Shown: positions 49,078 through 58,626, numbered from the stretch's first letter. The stretch: DNA of 64,000 bases from Thalassobacillus_A hwangdonensis (GCF_042675915.1 NZ_JBHTKL010000005.1:1116001-1180000), one strand, 5' to 3'. Notes: generated from the sequence alone by a model not told the origin. Made by a program: numbers and translations.

Positions 49078-50667
49078 CTAGCCTCGGTAAGATGGGCCGG
49101 CAGATGCGATTTCATCACTTGCTTTTGTGAATTTCTCGAAGTTCTCGTGGAACTTCATCGCAAGCTCTTTCGCTTTTTTATCATATGCTTCTGGATCGTT
49201 CCACGTTTTACGAGGAACAAGTACATCATCAGGTACCCCTGGAACGTGCATCGGAATTTCAAGCCCGAAGATTGGGTCCTGCGTTGTCTCAGCATTATTC
49301 AACTCGCCCTCAAGAGCTGAGTGGATCATGGCTCTCGTGTAGGAAAGCTTCATACGGCTGCCTTCGCCATAAGCGCCTCCAGTCCATCCTGTGTTAACAA
49401 GGAACACATTCGAATTGAACTGGTCAATCTTCTCCCCGAGCATTTCTGCATAGGTAGAAGGAGCAAGCGGCAGGAATGGAGATCCAAAGCATGCTGAGAA
49501 TGTCGCTTCTGGTGAAGTGACTCCACGCTCTGTGCCTGCAAGCTTACTTGTATAGCCGCTAAGGAAGTGGTACATCGCCTGCTCTTTCGTCAATTTGCTG
49601 ATTGGAGGCAGGACACCGAATGCATCAGCAGTCAAGAAGATGATCGTATTCGGGTGACCAGCTACACTAGGAATTACGATATTATCAATATTATCGATCG
49701 GATAAGCGGCACGTGTATTTTCAGTCAAAGACGTATCATCATAATCAGGCAGTCGCGTATCTTCATCGAGAACGACGTTTTCCAATACAGATCCGAAACG
49801 GATCGCATCAAAAATCTGTGGTTCTTTTTCCTGAGACAGGTTGATGGTTTTTGCATAGCATCCGCCTTCGATATTGAAGACACCGTTATTGGACCATGCA
49901 TGTTCGTCATCTCCGATCAAACGACGGTATGGATCTGCGGAAAGGGTTGTCTTTCCAGTGCCGGATAGACCGAAGAACAAGGCGACATCTCCTTCATTTC
50001 CAACGTTTGAAGAACAGTGCATGGACAAGACGTTCTTCTGAGGAAGGATGTAGTTCATCACAGAGAAAATCGATTTTTTGATCTCGCCGGCATACTCCGT
50101 ACCACCGATCAGGACGATTCGATGCTTTAAAGATACGATGATGAATGCTTCCGAACGGGTACCATCCACTTCAGGATCTGCCTTGAAGTTCGGTGCTGAA
50201 ACGACCGTGAACTCCGACTGGTGTTCATTCAGCTCTTCTTCAGTAGGACGGATGAACATCTGACGGGCAAACAGGTTATGCCAGGCAAACTCGTTCACGA
50301 CCTTGATCGGAAGTCGGTAGTTGGCATCCGCTCCTGCGAAACCATTGAATACGAAAACTTCCTCTTTTTCTTTTAAGTAGTCGACCACTTTATGGTAAAG
50401 TTTTAAGAAGACATCTTCATCTATGGATCGGTTGACGGTTCCCCAGTCTACTTTATCTTTGGATACTTCATCTTCGACGATGAATTTATCCTGAGGAGAA
50501 CGTCCAGTGTATGTCCCGGTAGTTGCGCGCACAGCACCTGTGGCTGTGAGAACGCCTTCATTTCTTTCTAAAACGCTTTCAATTAATTGAGGAACGGATA
50601 AGTTCGTTTTTATATTTTTCTGTAGTAATAGCTCGGATAATTGAGACAATTGATTGATCGTACTCAT
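49078..50667 (-). CDS. pckA: Phosphoenolpyruvate carboxykinase (ATP)
   Basis: A 529-residue ATP-dependent PEP carboxykinase, the gluconeogenic enzyme that converts oxaloacetate to PEP. The P-loop GLSGTGKTTLSADP (near residue 235) and DDEHAW are intact; NGFAGADANYRLP and WTGGAYGEGSRM also match. ATG 50667 is used, with AAAGGCGGG upstream; 50688 gives a 7-residue extension. The length fits the family (527 in B. subtilis). Confidence 0.96.
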   Translation of the reverse strand: MSTINQLSQLSELLLQKNIKTNLSVPQLIESVLERNEGVLTATGAVRATTGTYTGRSPQDKFIVEDEVSKDKVDWGTVNRSIDEDVFLKLYHKVVDYLKEKEEVFVFNGFAGADANYRLPIKVVNEFAWHNLFARQMFIRPTEEELNEHQSEFTVVSAPNFKADPEVDGTRSEAFIIVSLKHRIVLIGGTEYAGEIKKSIFSVMNYILPQKNVLSMHCSSNVGNEGDVALFFGLSGTGKTTLSADPYRRLIGDDEHAWSNNGVFNIEGGCYAKTINLSQEKEPQIFDAIRFGSVLENVVLDEDTRLPDYDDTSLTENTRAAYPIDNIDNIVIPSVAGHPNTIIFLTADAFGVLPPISKLTKEQAMYHFLSGYTSKLAGTERGVTSPEATFSACFGSPFLPLAPSTYAEMLGEKIDQFNSNVFLVNTGWTGGAYGEGSRMKLSYTRAMIHSALEGELNNAETTQDPIFGLEIPMHVPGVPDDVLVPRKTWNDPEAYDKKAKELAMKFHENFEKFTKASDEIASAGPSYRG

Positions 50668-50840
50668 TGCGATAACCCGCCTTTGCATTCATATTTTAAA
50701 CTTGCGAATTCATGTACTGTTAAAATCTGATTATTAGTATAACACATTCAACTCAATAATCCATACTAATATCAGATTTTGAAATATTTTTTTTACAACT
50801 ACCCGTTTCTATTATAATGAAACAAAGCAGAGGTGAAAAC

Positions 50841-51227
50841 ATGCAGAAATCACATGTACTTTATGATGGTCATTGTTATTTATGCCAGCAGTCGAAGCGG
50901 ATCTTTCAGAAGCTGGATTGGATCGGGAAATTCGACTGGGTCTCCCTTCAGCATTATGAAAGACAATTTCCAATAAGTGAAGAAAAAAGCGCTGCAATCA
51001 AGCGGGAACTGCATGTGATCTTACCTTCTGGAAAAGAGTTGTCAGGTTATGGTGCGGTAGCTTATATGCTGACCAGATGCCCACTAACATTTCCGCTGGG
51101 TCTGATCGCTTCCATCCCTGGTGCAGGCTTGATCGGTAAACCGCTCTATCGCTTTATTGCGAAGAACCGTTATCGGATGTTCAAAGACAAATGCGAAAAT
51201 GGTGCATGCAATATTCACGACAGATGA
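50841..51227 (+). CDS. yuxK: DCC-family thiol-disulfide oxidoreductase-like protein (YuxK-type)
   Basis: A 128-residue DUF393 protein. The name-giving motif DxxCxxC is present in YDGHCYLCQQS near residue 8. A hydrophobic segment (SIPGAGLIGKPLYRFIA) follows in the C-terminal half. The function is not established. AGAGGTGAAAAC precedes ATG 50841. It is divergent from pckA and lies just before the SAM riboswitch. Confidence 0.85.
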   Translation: MQKSHVLYDGHCYLCQQSKRIFQKLDWIGKFDWVSLQHYERQFPISEEKSAAIKRELHVILPSGKELSGYGAVAYMLTRCPLTFPLGLIASIPGAGLIGKPLYRFIAKNRYRMFKDKCENGACNIHDR

Positions 51228-51234
51228 GGTTTCG

Positions 51235-51263
51235 TTGACATCAGACGACAATTTGGGTACGAT
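51235..51263 (+). promoter_or_regulatory. Promoter of the SAM riboswitch-metK unit
   Basis: TTGACA (51235-51240), 17 bases, TACGAT (51258-51263). Start of transcription would fall about 10 bases before the riboswitch. Confidence 0.6.
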
Positions 51264-51280
51264 AAACAGCGAACGGATAC

Positions 51281-51394
51281 TCTCTTATCCAGAGTTGGTG
51301 GAGGGACAACAGGCCCGAAGAAACCCAGCAACCATCACGTGAGGTGAAACGGTGCTAACCCTGTAGCAAGGATAACTCCTTGAACGATAAGAGC
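51281..51394 (+). ncRNA. SAM riboswitch (S-box)
   Basis: Order of S-box pieces: CTCTTATC with GATAAGAG closing P1, AGAGTTGGTGGAGGGAC, AACAGGCCCGAAGAAACCCAGCAACC, GGTGAAACGGTGCTAACC and GCAAGGATAACTCCTTG. This is the class I SAM riboswitch that stops transcription when SAM is plentiful. It lies 258 bases before metK. Confidence 0.96.
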
Positions 51395-51408
51395 GAAAGG
51401 AAACGGAC

Positions 51409-51445
51409 CCCTTTCCTCAATGAAGGAAAGGATTTTTCTTTTTAT
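51409..51445 (+). terminator. Terminator controlled by the SAM riboswitch
   Basis: CCTTTCCT pairs with AGGAAAGG around a CAATGA loop, followed by ATTTTTCTTTTT. It is the expected expression platform. The remaining 200 bases before metK hold no other feature I can support. Confidence 0.85.
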
Positions 51446-51651
51446 TAAAGGAAATGACTGAATGTGTGCCCTTGTGCACCTGATATCCTATAAAACTCTA
51501 CTGCTTATGTATATGTCAAATGCCCTGTAGCGTGTTTGCGTTGGCGACATATACTCAAAAACAGCAGGAGAAGGTTAGTTTTTCGTGAAGCTTACTTGGA
51601 GAAGAGTTCCGTCTATTATATTTGTCAACTCATAAAGGAGGAGTTTGTTAA

Positions 51652-52848
51652 ATGTCTGCAAATCGCCGACTATTTACATCAGAATCAGTTACGGAGGGTC
51701 ATCCGGATAAGATCTGTGACCAGATCTCTGATGCTATTTTAGACGAAATCTTGAAAAATGACCCGAATGCACGGGTAGCTTGTGAAACGACGGTTACCAC
51801 TGGTCTTGTGCTTGTAGCGGGAGAAATAAGCACGAATACGTATGTTGATATTCCGAGCATTGTCCGTCAGACAATCCGCGATATCGGATACACTCGTGCG
51901 AAATACGGCTTCGACGCAGATACATGTGCCGTATTGACTGCAATTGATGAACAATCGCCGGATATCGCCGGTGGAGTGGATAAAGCACTCGAAGCACGTG
52001 AAGGTACGATGACCGATGATGAAATCGAAGCTATCGGCGCCGGGGACCAGGGTTTGATGTTCGGATTCGCCAACAATGAAACTGATGAATTGATGCCGTT
52101 GCCGGTATCCCTTGCACATAAGCTATCCAAGCGTCTATCTGATGTGCGTAAAGACGGAACTTTGGAATACTTACGTCCGGATGGAAAAACACAGGTAACG
52201 ATCGAGTACGATGAAAATGATCAGCCATTGCGTGTGGATACGATTGTCATTTCTACGCAGCATGCAGAAGAAATCACACTCGACCAGATTAAAAAAGATT
52301 TGAAATCCCATGTCATTGATGCAGTCGTTCCTGAAACGTTAATTGATGACAAAACGAAGTACTTCCTGAATCCTACCGGCCGCTTTGTCATTGGTGGACC
52401 ACAAGGTGATGCAGGTTTGACAGGACGAAAGATCATCGTTGATACGTATGGCGGAATTGCTCGTCATGGTGGAGGTGCATTCAGCGGGAAGGATGCGACG
52501 AAGGTCGATCGCTCCGCAGCTTATGCAGCTCGTTATGTAGCGAAAAACATCGTAGCAGCAGGTCTTGCGGACAGCTGTGAAGTGCAGCTTGCCTACGCAA
52601 TCGGAGTAGCACAGCCTGTTTCCATTGCTGTTAACACGTTTGGTACCGGCAAAGTAAGCGAAGAGAAGCTTGTTGCTGAGATCCGCGAACTTTTCGACCT
52701 GCGCCCAGCAGGCATCATCAAAATGCTTGATCTTCGTCGTCCGATTTACCGTGACACAGCCGCTTACGGTCACTTCGGTCGTACAGACATCGAATTCCCA
52801 TGGGAAAAGACCGATAAAGCAGAACACCTGAAAAAATTACTAGGCTAA
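51652..52848 (+). CDS. metK: S-adenosylmethionine synthetase
   Basis: A 398-residue methionine adenosyltransferase. Motifs: TSESVTEGHPDKICDQISD at the N-terminus (residues 9-27), GAGDQGLMFGFA (near residue 118) and the methionine pocket GGAFSGKDATKVDRSAAY. AAAGGAGGAGTTTGTTAA precedes the ATG. SAM feedback through the upstream riboswitch is the obvious regulation. Confidence 0.98.
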   Translation: MSANRRLFTSESVTEGHPDKICDQISDAILDEILKNDPNARVACETTVTTGLVLVAGEISTNTYVDIPSIVRQTIRDIGYTRAKYGFDADTCAVLTAIDEQSPDIAGGVDKALEAREGTMTDDEIEAIGAGDQGLMFGFANNETDELMPLPVSLAHKLSKRLSDVRKDGTLEYLRPDGKTQVTIEYDENDQPLRVDTIVISTQHAEEITLDQIKKDLKSHVIDAVVPETLIDDKTKYFLNPTGRFVIGGPQGDAGLTGRKIIVDTYGGIARHGGGAFSGKDATKVDRSAAYAARYVAKNIVAAGLADSCEVQLAYAIGVAQPVSIAVNTFGTGKVSEEKLVAEIRELFDLRPAGIIKMLDLRRPIYRDTAAYGHFGRTDIEFPWEKTDKAEHLKKLLG

Positions 52849-52859
52849 ACCAAAAGCAT

Positions 52860-52902
52860 GACCCGACAATTCATTCGAATTTGATCGGGTCTTTCTTTTT
52901 AT
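52860..52902 (+). terminator. Terminator after metK
   Basis: GACCCGA pairs with TCGGGTC around an 18-base loop (which contains a small ATTCGAAT inverted repeat), followed by TTTCTTTTT. Confidence 0.8.
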
Positions 52903-52974
52903 TTATAGAGGTCAAATATAAATACATATAGGAAGGGTCTCATTAGGGAACAAGGACTTCAGTGAACAATTGGT

Positions 52975-53098
52975 GGGATGGAAGGGGAACGAGGAGACTC
53001 CCCCGGGAATGGATTGGCTGGCAAGACCCCACAGAGCGACAGCTCGAGGAGGCTTGCCGTCATCCCCGCAGGAAAGCGAATCGTTCCCCTTCCATCCC
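52975..53098. repeat. Dispersed hairpin repeat, copy E
   Basis: The outer arms GGGATGGAAGGGGAACGA and TCGTTCCCCTTCCATCCC are perfectly complementary (18 bp). The inner part is the reverse complement of copy D almost throughout (GGCAAGACCCCACAGAGC, GCTCGAGGAGGCTTGCC, CCGCAGGAAAGCG). It lies in the 508-base gap between metK and asnB. Confidence 0.87.
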
Positions 53099-53303
53099 GG
53101 CTCTGTATTAACACCTGAGGTTATTGCTGGACAAAGTACGAGGAAGTGCCGGGGAAAGTGAGTAATTATCTGAACCTCCATACTCTGATAACCAAATCCA
53201 ACTGGATTTATTCTTGAGATTTTCGTTTTGGACATGCGTTTTATGGGAAAGCTGAAACTGGATAGTTACGGATGTTCTTCCTATATTTTTATGTGCGTTT
53301 TTG

Positions 53304-53312
53304 TGATATACT
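53304..53312 (+). promoter_or_regulatory. Extended -10 promoter of asnB
   Basis: TGATATACT carries an extended -10 (TG, one base, TATACT) at 53304-53312. The -35 17 bases upstream is poor (TATTTT), as often with extended -10 promoters. The 200 bases between it and repeat E hold no gene I can support. Confidence 0.5.
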
Positions 53313-53356
53313 GCTAAAGTTAAAATGATTCACTGAAGAAAGAGGGGCCTTTAACT

Positions 53357-55264
53357 ATGTGTGGTTTTATCGGTTTGATACGTAACAAGCCAGGTCTTCC
53401 AAGTGAAGAGGAAAAAAGCTTATTCAAACAACAGAATGATTTGATTACCCATCGCGGACCTGACGATGAGGGATTTTTCCATAACGATTACATTTCTTTC
53501 GGATTCCGCCGCTTAAGTATCATTGATATCGAGAGTGGTCATCAGCCATTAAGCTATGATGATGAACGTTACTGGATGATTTTCAATGGAGAAATATACA
53601 ACTATGTAGAGCTGCGTGAGCAACTGATCGATTCAGGAGCTACCTTTGCGACTGAATCTGATACGGAAGTCATCGCGGCACTATTCCATAAGAAGCGCGA
53701 ACATGCATTCAAGGAATTGCGCGGAATGTTTGCGATTCTGATCTGGGATAAACAAGAAGAAACACTGTATGGCGCGAGAGACCAATTCGGAATCAAGCCT
53801 TTGTTCTATTCTGAGGCAGAAGCAGGTACATACTTTGCGTCTGAAAAGAAGAGTCTTACAATGACAGATGAAGAGAGCGAAGAGGTAGACACGGATGCGC
53901 TGCACCATTACCTCAGCTTCCAATACGTACCTGAACCTTATACAATGACAAAAAACATCAACAAAGTGGAGCCGGGGCATTACTTCGTCAAAAAGCCTGG
54001 AGAAGCGGTTCGTTTCGAACGATACTGGCATGCTACGTTCCAGCCGAAACTGATGGAAAAGAATGACTGGATTACGAAAATCCAGGATGTCATGTACGAT
54101 TCGGTAAGCAAGCATATGCGTAGTGATGTACCTGTAGGTTCATTTCTTTCCGGTGGCATCGATTCCTCCATCATTGTAGCGATGGCTAGGGAATTCAATC
54201 CGAATATCAAGACATTCTCCGTAGGTTTTGAGCGGGAAGGCTTTTCAGAAGTGGATGTGGCTAAAGAAACTGCCGCAAAGTTGAATGTCGAGAACCATTC
54301 CTATATGATTACGCCTGAAGAATACGTTCAGAAGCTGCCTAAAATCATGTATCATATGGATGATCCATTGGCAGATCCAGCATGTGTGCCGCTTTATTTT
54401 GTTGCGCGTGAAGCGCGTAAACACGTTACAGTTGTTTTATCAGGAGAAGGATCGGACGAATTGTTCGGCGGTTACAACATTTATCGTGAACCGGAATCGT
54501 TGAAGATGTTCCAGTCCATTCCTGAACCAGCAAAGCAGCTGCTGGCGAAAGTGGCAGAAGTTCTGCCTGAAGGAGTGAAAGGGAAGAGCTTTCTTGAACG
54601 TGGTACGACACCGCTTGAAGAACGGTACATCGGAAACGCGAAAATGTTCGAAGAAGCTGAAAAACGCAAGCTGATCAAGGATTATCGTGAATTATCCTAT
54701 CAGCAGGTTACGAAACCATTGTATAAACGTGCGGAGCATTACGATCTCGTCAATCAAATGCAGTATGTCGACATCCACACTTGGCTGCGTGGAGATATCC
54801 TGTTGAAAGCAGACAAAATGACGATGGCAAACGCTCTTGAACTTCGTGTACCTTTCCTTGATAAAGAGGTATTCCAGGTGGCGCGTGAAATCCCTGTCGA
54901 TATGAAAATTGCTGACGGAACAACGAAAAGCATCCTCCGTCAGGCATCGAGAGGCATCGTACCTGATCACGTGCTTGATCGTAAGAAACTCGGCTTCCCA
55001 GTACCAATCCGTCACTGGCTGAAGAATGAACTGAACAGTTGGGCGAAAACGCTCATCCATGAAAGTGAAACAGGTCATCTGATCCATAAAGACTACGTGC
55101 TGAACCTTCTGGAGGCGCATTGCCAAGGTAAGGGTGATTACAGCAGGAAGATATGGACTGTGCTTATGTTCATGCTATGGCACCAGATTTTTGTTGAGCG
55201 TCGCTACTCAATTGAAGAATTGATCAATGAAGATAAAACAGAAAGCAAGCTCACGTATTCTTGA
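53357..55264 (+). CDS. asnB: Asparagine synthetase B (glutamine-hydrolysing)
   Basis: A 635-residue enzyme: N-terminal glutaminase domain with Cys2 (MCGFIGLI), NHRGPDDEG-like and EIYNYVELR motifs, then an ATP-pyrophosphatase domain with SGGIDSSI (near residue 265) and GSDELFGGYN. It makes asparagine from aspartate and glutamine. AGAGGGGCC precedes ATG 53357. The 3-prime end overlaps the convergent C39-like gene by 14 bases. Confidence 0.96.
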   Translation: MCGFIGLIRNKPGLPSEEEKSLFKQQNDLITHRGPDDEGFFHNDYISFGFRRLSIIDIESGHQPLSYDDERYWMIFNGEIYNYVELREQLIDSGATFATESDTEVIAALFHKKREHAFKELRGMFAILIWDKQEETLYGARDQFGIKPLFYSEAEAGTYFASEKKSLTMTDEESEEVDTDALHHYLSFQYVPEPYTMTKNINKVEPGHYFVKKPGEAVRFERYWHATFQPKLMEKNDWITKIQDVMYDSVSKHMRSDVPVGSFLSGGIDSSIIVAMAREFNPNIKTFSVGFEREGFSEVDVAKETAAKLNVENHSYMITPEEYVQKLPKIMYHMDDPLADPACVPLYFVAREARKHVTVVLSGEGSDELFGGYNIYREPESLKMFQSIPEPAKQLLAKVAEVLPEGVKGKSFLERGTTPLEERYIGNAKMFEEAEKRKLIKDYRELSYQQVTKPLYKRAEHYDLVNQMQYVDIHTWLRGDILLKADKMTMANALELRVPFLDKEVFQVAREIPVDMKIADGTTKSILRQASRGIVPDHVLDRKKLGFPVPIRHWLKNELNSWAKTLIHESETGHLIHKDYVLNLLEAHCQGKGDYSRKIWTVLMFMLWHQIFVERRYSIEELINEDKTESKLTYS

Positions 55265-56129
55265 TCGTGATTGCTTGCTTTCCCATCTGCGCCCAGGCTT
55301 CTTTGAAGTCATCGATGGGCGCTTTTTTATTTTTACCTAAAATCGGATCATTGAAGTAAATAAACTTTTCGTCATATCCGGTAACTAATACCGAGTGTTC
55401 CTTATAGGTGATCTGGATCGATCCCTGAGGTGTTTCCCATGTTTGAAAATATTTCTCCGGCAATTTCCTATAGGTCGTGTTGGTGATGATCCAGACAGGC
55501 AACCCATCGTTCAGGTAGTTGAGGATATAGTTGAAATCCTGGCCGGTGAAATCAACTACTCTTTCTCCTGCATACTGGCTCGCAAGTTGGAAAATCGGTT
55601 TATGGTACACACCAAGGCCCGGCTTGTCCAAAGTGTACATATCACCAACAAAGCCTTCGTTTGGATGACCATACGTAATTTTTCCTTCTGACTTTTGATA
55701 AGGAGCCGGGTTTTTTGTCACTTCAGCCGCAAGCTTCATTTTATCCGTTTGGATATCGTGATAATTAAGCAGCATTGCGAGACTCGTCACTTCACATCCA
55801 CGTGGAAGCTCAGGGTATTGATTGATCAATGGAGCTTCAAGTTTGATGGATTTCTTCAACTTATACTGATTGATCAAAGGGTGATCCTTCGGCGCTTCTT
55901 TCATTTCTTTTATGCCTTCGAGTTGTTGATCTGTTTCTTTTGGAGATAATGCGGCCAATACAGTTGTGCTGTGCTGGTTCAATAACAATACCGCCAACAC
56001 TAAACTGCAGACACCGAATAAGATGCTGTACCGTGTAGAAAGCTTTTTGTAGTGGTTCCTCTTCTGAAATCGATAGAGGAAGAGCGCCACTGCAAAAATA
56101 GTTGCGAATGCCCATAAGCCTATAAGCAT
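55251..56129 (-). CDS. C39-like cysteine peptidase family membrane protein (YvpB-type)
   Basis: A 292-residue protein. N-terminal region has two hydrophobic segments (about 2-18 and 33-50), then the C39_2 domain. Active-site Cys is in LPRGCEVTSLAMLL (near residue 136) and His in YKEHSVLVTGY (near residue 248), with FNDPILG after it. The family is papain-like; substrate unknown. The domain would face outward. The end overlaps asnB by 14 bases. Confidence 0.82.
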   Translation of the reverse strand: MLIGLWAFATIFAVALFLYRFQKRNHYKKLSTRYSILFGVCSLVLAVLLLNQHSTTVLAALSPKETDQQLEGIKEMKEAPKDHPLINQYKLKKSIKLEAPLINQYPELPRGCEVTSLAMLLNYHDIQTDKMKLAAEVTKNPAPYQKSEGKITYGHPNEGFVGDMYTLDKPGLGVYHKPIFQLASQYAGERVVDFTGQDFNYILNYLNDGLPVWIITNTTYRKLPEKYFQTWETPQGSIQITYKEHSVLVTGYDEKFIYFNDPILGKNKKAPIDDFKEAWAQMGKQAITIKNT

Positions 56130-56156
56130 GTGAGACCTCCTAAAATACCTTCTACA

Positions 56157-56678
56157 TCATTTATCGGACGATAATAACTTTTTATAATACTGTCCTTTTT
56201 CGACATACTCTTTTCGGATCCGATCCATTTCTTTATAGTCATCGTCCGTCAATTCCCTGACGACTTTGGCAGGACGACCGAAGGCGAGCGTCCGTGGTGG
56301 AATTTTCTTTCCCGGTGGGACAAGGCTGCCTGCACCGACAAAAGCGTCTTCACCGATTTCTGCTCCATCAAGGATGATGGAAGCCATGCCGATCAGTGCA
56401 TTTTTCCGAATGACGGAAGAGTGCAGGGTCACTTGATGACCGACGGTAACCCCATCTTCAATCACCAGTGTTTTCCCTGGGCTTTGGTGTAGCAGGCTCA
56501 AGTCCTGAATGTTCACATCATCACCGATTTCTGTTGGTGCGACGTCCCCTCTGATCACAGTCTTGAACCAGACACTCGAGTTTTTACCGATGGTCACATC
56601 CCCAGTCACCACTGCGTCTTCTGCAATGAAAGCAGATGAATCGATCTTTGGATATTTATCATAATATTCGCAAATCAT
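56157..56678 (-). CDS. ytoA: Gamma-class carbonic anhydrase family protein (YtoA-type)
   Basis: A 173-residue left-handed beta-helix hexapeptide protein. The three zinc histidines fit LLHQSPGKT and GHQVTLHSSV, and hexapeptide repeats (VVTGDVTIGKNSSVW, IGEDAFVGAGSLVP) run through the middle. The activity of bacterial YtoA/YrdA proteins is not settled. ATG 56678 follows AGGGGGAGACTA; the open frame to 57056 lies on top of ytpA. It is divergent from ytpA. Confidence 0.92.
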   Translation of the reverse strand: MICEYYDKYPKIDSSAFIAEDAVVTGDVTIGKNSSVWFKTVIRGDVAPTEIGDDVNIQDLSLLHQSPGKTLVIEDGVTVGHQVTLHSSVIRKNALIGMASIILDGAEIGEDAFVGAGSLVPPGKKIPPRTLAFGRPAKVVRELTDDDYKEMDRIRKEYVEKGQYYKKLLSSDK

Positions 56679-56747
56679 TAGTCTCCCCCTTATACTATCA
56701 TTATGAACAGTATAGCAAATCTGATGGCTGGTAAAGGGGAGAAACAG

Positions 56748-57533
56748 ATGAAAAAAATGGAGGCGGAATCGCCAGGAGTCGGTGTCATCGTCATTGTACA
56801 CGGGGCATTTGAGCATGCGGGCAGGTATGATGAAACAGCACGTTTTTTTCAAGAGCATGGGTACCATGTAATCTATGGAGATTTGCCAGCACATGGAGAT
56901 TGTTCCGGTAAAAGAGGCCATATCCAGAAATTTGATGAGTATATTGAAAGTGTAGGTGGATGGCTGGACGAAGCGTTCGCATACGAACTTCCGGTATTTC
57001 TGCTGGGACACAGTATGGGCGGGTTGATTACTGTAAGAGTAATGGAAGAACTGCAACCTGATGTAACAGGTGTTATTTTATCTTCCCCGGCACTCGGTAT
57101 ATTTGGGAAACCTTCGATCGCACTGCGCCCTTTCGTAGCGATAGGCGATCGTTTTTCACCTGAAATCAGAGTGAAAGCTCCATTAAAGATGGATGCAGTC
57201 ACAAGGAACAAAGCGATCATTGATCGAGATGAAAATGACCCGAAGATGCTGAAGCGGATATCGATCAGGTGGTACACCGAGTTTGAACGTGCAATTGAAG
57301 CTAGTTTCGAAAACATTTCGCGATTCCCGGATGTTCCGACATTAGTCATGCAGGCGGGAGACGATAAGATGGTCAAAGTAAGCAGTACGGAAAAATGGTA
57401 CGAACAATTGAGGGTGAATGAAAAAAGTTATAAAAAATGGGAAAGCTTATACCATGAGATTTTCAATGAACCAGAACGTCAGGAAGTACTCGAGCATACG
57501 CTCGACTTTTTGAAGCATCATACGAACAAGTAA
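56748..57533 (+). CDS. ytpA: Alpha/beta hydrolase, (lyso)phospholipase-like (YtpA-type)
   Basis: A 261-residue alpha/beta hydrolase of the monoacylglycerol lipase/lysophospholipase class. The nucleophile is Ser in LLGHSMGGLI (near residue 95), the Asp in MQAGDDKMV and His in SLYHEIFNE. B. subtilis YtpA is linked to the phospholipid antibiotic bacilysocin. ATG 56748 follows AAAGGGGAGAAACAG; ATG 56703 is too far upstream of any site. It is next to ytpB, as in B. subtilis. Confidence 0.9.
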   Translation: MKKMEAESPGVGVIVIVHGAFEHAGRYDETARFFQEHGYHVIYGDLPAHGDCSGKRGHIQKFDEYIESVGGWLDEAFAYELPVFLLGHSMGGLITVRVMEELQPDVTGVILSSPALGIFGKPSIALRPFVAIGDRFSPEIRVKAPLKMDAVTRNKAIIDRDENDPKMLKRISIRWYTEFERAIEASFENISRFPDVPTLVMQAGDDKMVKVSSTEKWYEQLRVNEKSYKKWESLYHEIFNEPERQEVLEHTLDFLKHHTNK

Positions 57534-57546
57534 GGAGGGAAAATCG

Positions 57547-58626
57547 TTGCGTGTTAAAAAACCATCGAATGCCTGGACCATGATGGGACAAGTGTATGTC
57601 AACATTTTTCCAAAAGTGAAAAAGGAACTGAATGGTTGGAGGGAAAGGGCAGAAGCCATACCTGATAAGGAATTAAGGAAGCAGGCGCTTGCCAGTATCG
57701 ATTCCAAAACCTTCCACTGTGAAGGTGGCTCCATCTATGCGTTGCTTGCTCAGGACCAATGGCAAGATGCAGTGCGATTCATCGTCGCGTATCAGACAAT
57801 CAGTGATTATCTTGATAATTTATGCGACAGAAGTGTTTCGCTTGATCCCGTTGATTTTCGCATGCTGCACGAGTCGATGACGGATGCTTTATCTCCCGGG
57901 AATGCACTGAAAGATTATTATCACTATCGGGACAATGATGGGGACGGGGGATATTTACGTGATCTCGTTTCAACTTGCCAGCGTGTATTGGAGAAATACC
58001 CGGATTATGCATTCGCACAAACACATGTGAAAGAGCTGGGCTTCTTGTACAACGACCTCCAAGTACATAAGCATGTGGTGGAGGAAGAACGGATTCCCCG
58101 TTTGAAAAATTGGTTTGCAGAAAACAAACACCTATGTCCGGATATGGGTTGGTATGAGTTTTCTGCATGCACTGGTTCGACATTGGGGATTTTCTGTCTC
58201 GTTTCCTATTCTCTAGGTGGAACGATGTCGAAAGAGTTGGCAGAACAAGTGGGACAAAGTTATTTTCCATTCATGCAGGGGCTTCATATTTTGCTCGATT
58301 ATTATATCGACCAGCAGGAGGATCAAATCGAAGGCGACTTGAATTTCTGTTCGTATTATGATGACAGCGATCAAATGGAAACTCGTTTCGTCCACTTCGT
58401 CCAGGAAACGAACCGGAGGGTGAGTAATTTGCCGGACTCCGCCTTCCATCAAATGATTCATGAAGGGCTGGTCGGCATGTATCTTGCGGATGAAAAAGTG
58501 GATCAATTGGAATTCGGAAAGCAGTTCGTTAGGAAACTATTGAAGGTAAGTGGAAGGAAAGCGAAATTCTTCTACTACAACACGAAAATGTATAACAAAT
58601 TGAAGCCCGGGCGCTCTCATGCATGA
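57547..58626 (+). CDS. ytpB: Tetraprenyl-beta-curcumene synthase family protein (YtpB)
   Basis: A 359-residue DUF2600 protein matching YtpB, which cyclises heptaprenyl diphosphate-derived C35 precursors to tetraprenyl-beta-curcumene (sesquarterpene route). Aspartate-rich motifs are DYLDNLCDR (near residue 88) and DDSDQMETRF (near 276). TTG 57547 follows AAGGAGGG by 7 bases and is the only good start. It is translated right after ytpA (13 bases). The final cyclase, SqhC, is not in the window. Confidence 0.88.
   Translation: MRVKKPSNAWTMMGQVYVNIFPKVKKELNGWRERAEAIPDKELRKQALASIDSKTFHCEGGSIYALLAQDQWQDAVRFIVAYQTISDYLDNLCDRSVSLDPVDFRMLHESMTDALSPGNALKDYYHYRDNDGDGGYLRDLVSTCQRVLEKYPDYAFAQTHVKELGFLYNDLQVHKHVVEEERIPRLKNWFAENKHLCPDMGWYEFSACTGSTLGIFCLVSYSLGGTMSKELAEQVGQSYFPFMQGLHILLDYYIDQQEDQIEGDLNFCSYYDDSDQMETRFVHFVQETNRRVSNLPDSAFHQMIHEGLVGMYLADEKVDQLEFGKQFVRKLLKVSGRKAKFFYYNTKMYNKLKPGRSHA

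Noticed and set aside
50560..50600. cre-like site near the start of pckA
   Set aside because: The sequence resembling TGAAAGCGTTTTAG is inside the coding region and mismatches the last two consensus bases, so no claim is made.
53253..53258. Second ECF-type promoter before asnB
   Set aside because: TGAAAC occurs but no CGT element follows at 16-17 bases; the extended -10 at 53304 is the better promoter.
56679..57056. 126-codon upstream extension of ytoA
   Set aside because: It lies on the opposite strand inside ytpA, has no ribosome site, and the family length of 173 residues begins at 56678 after AGGGGGAG.
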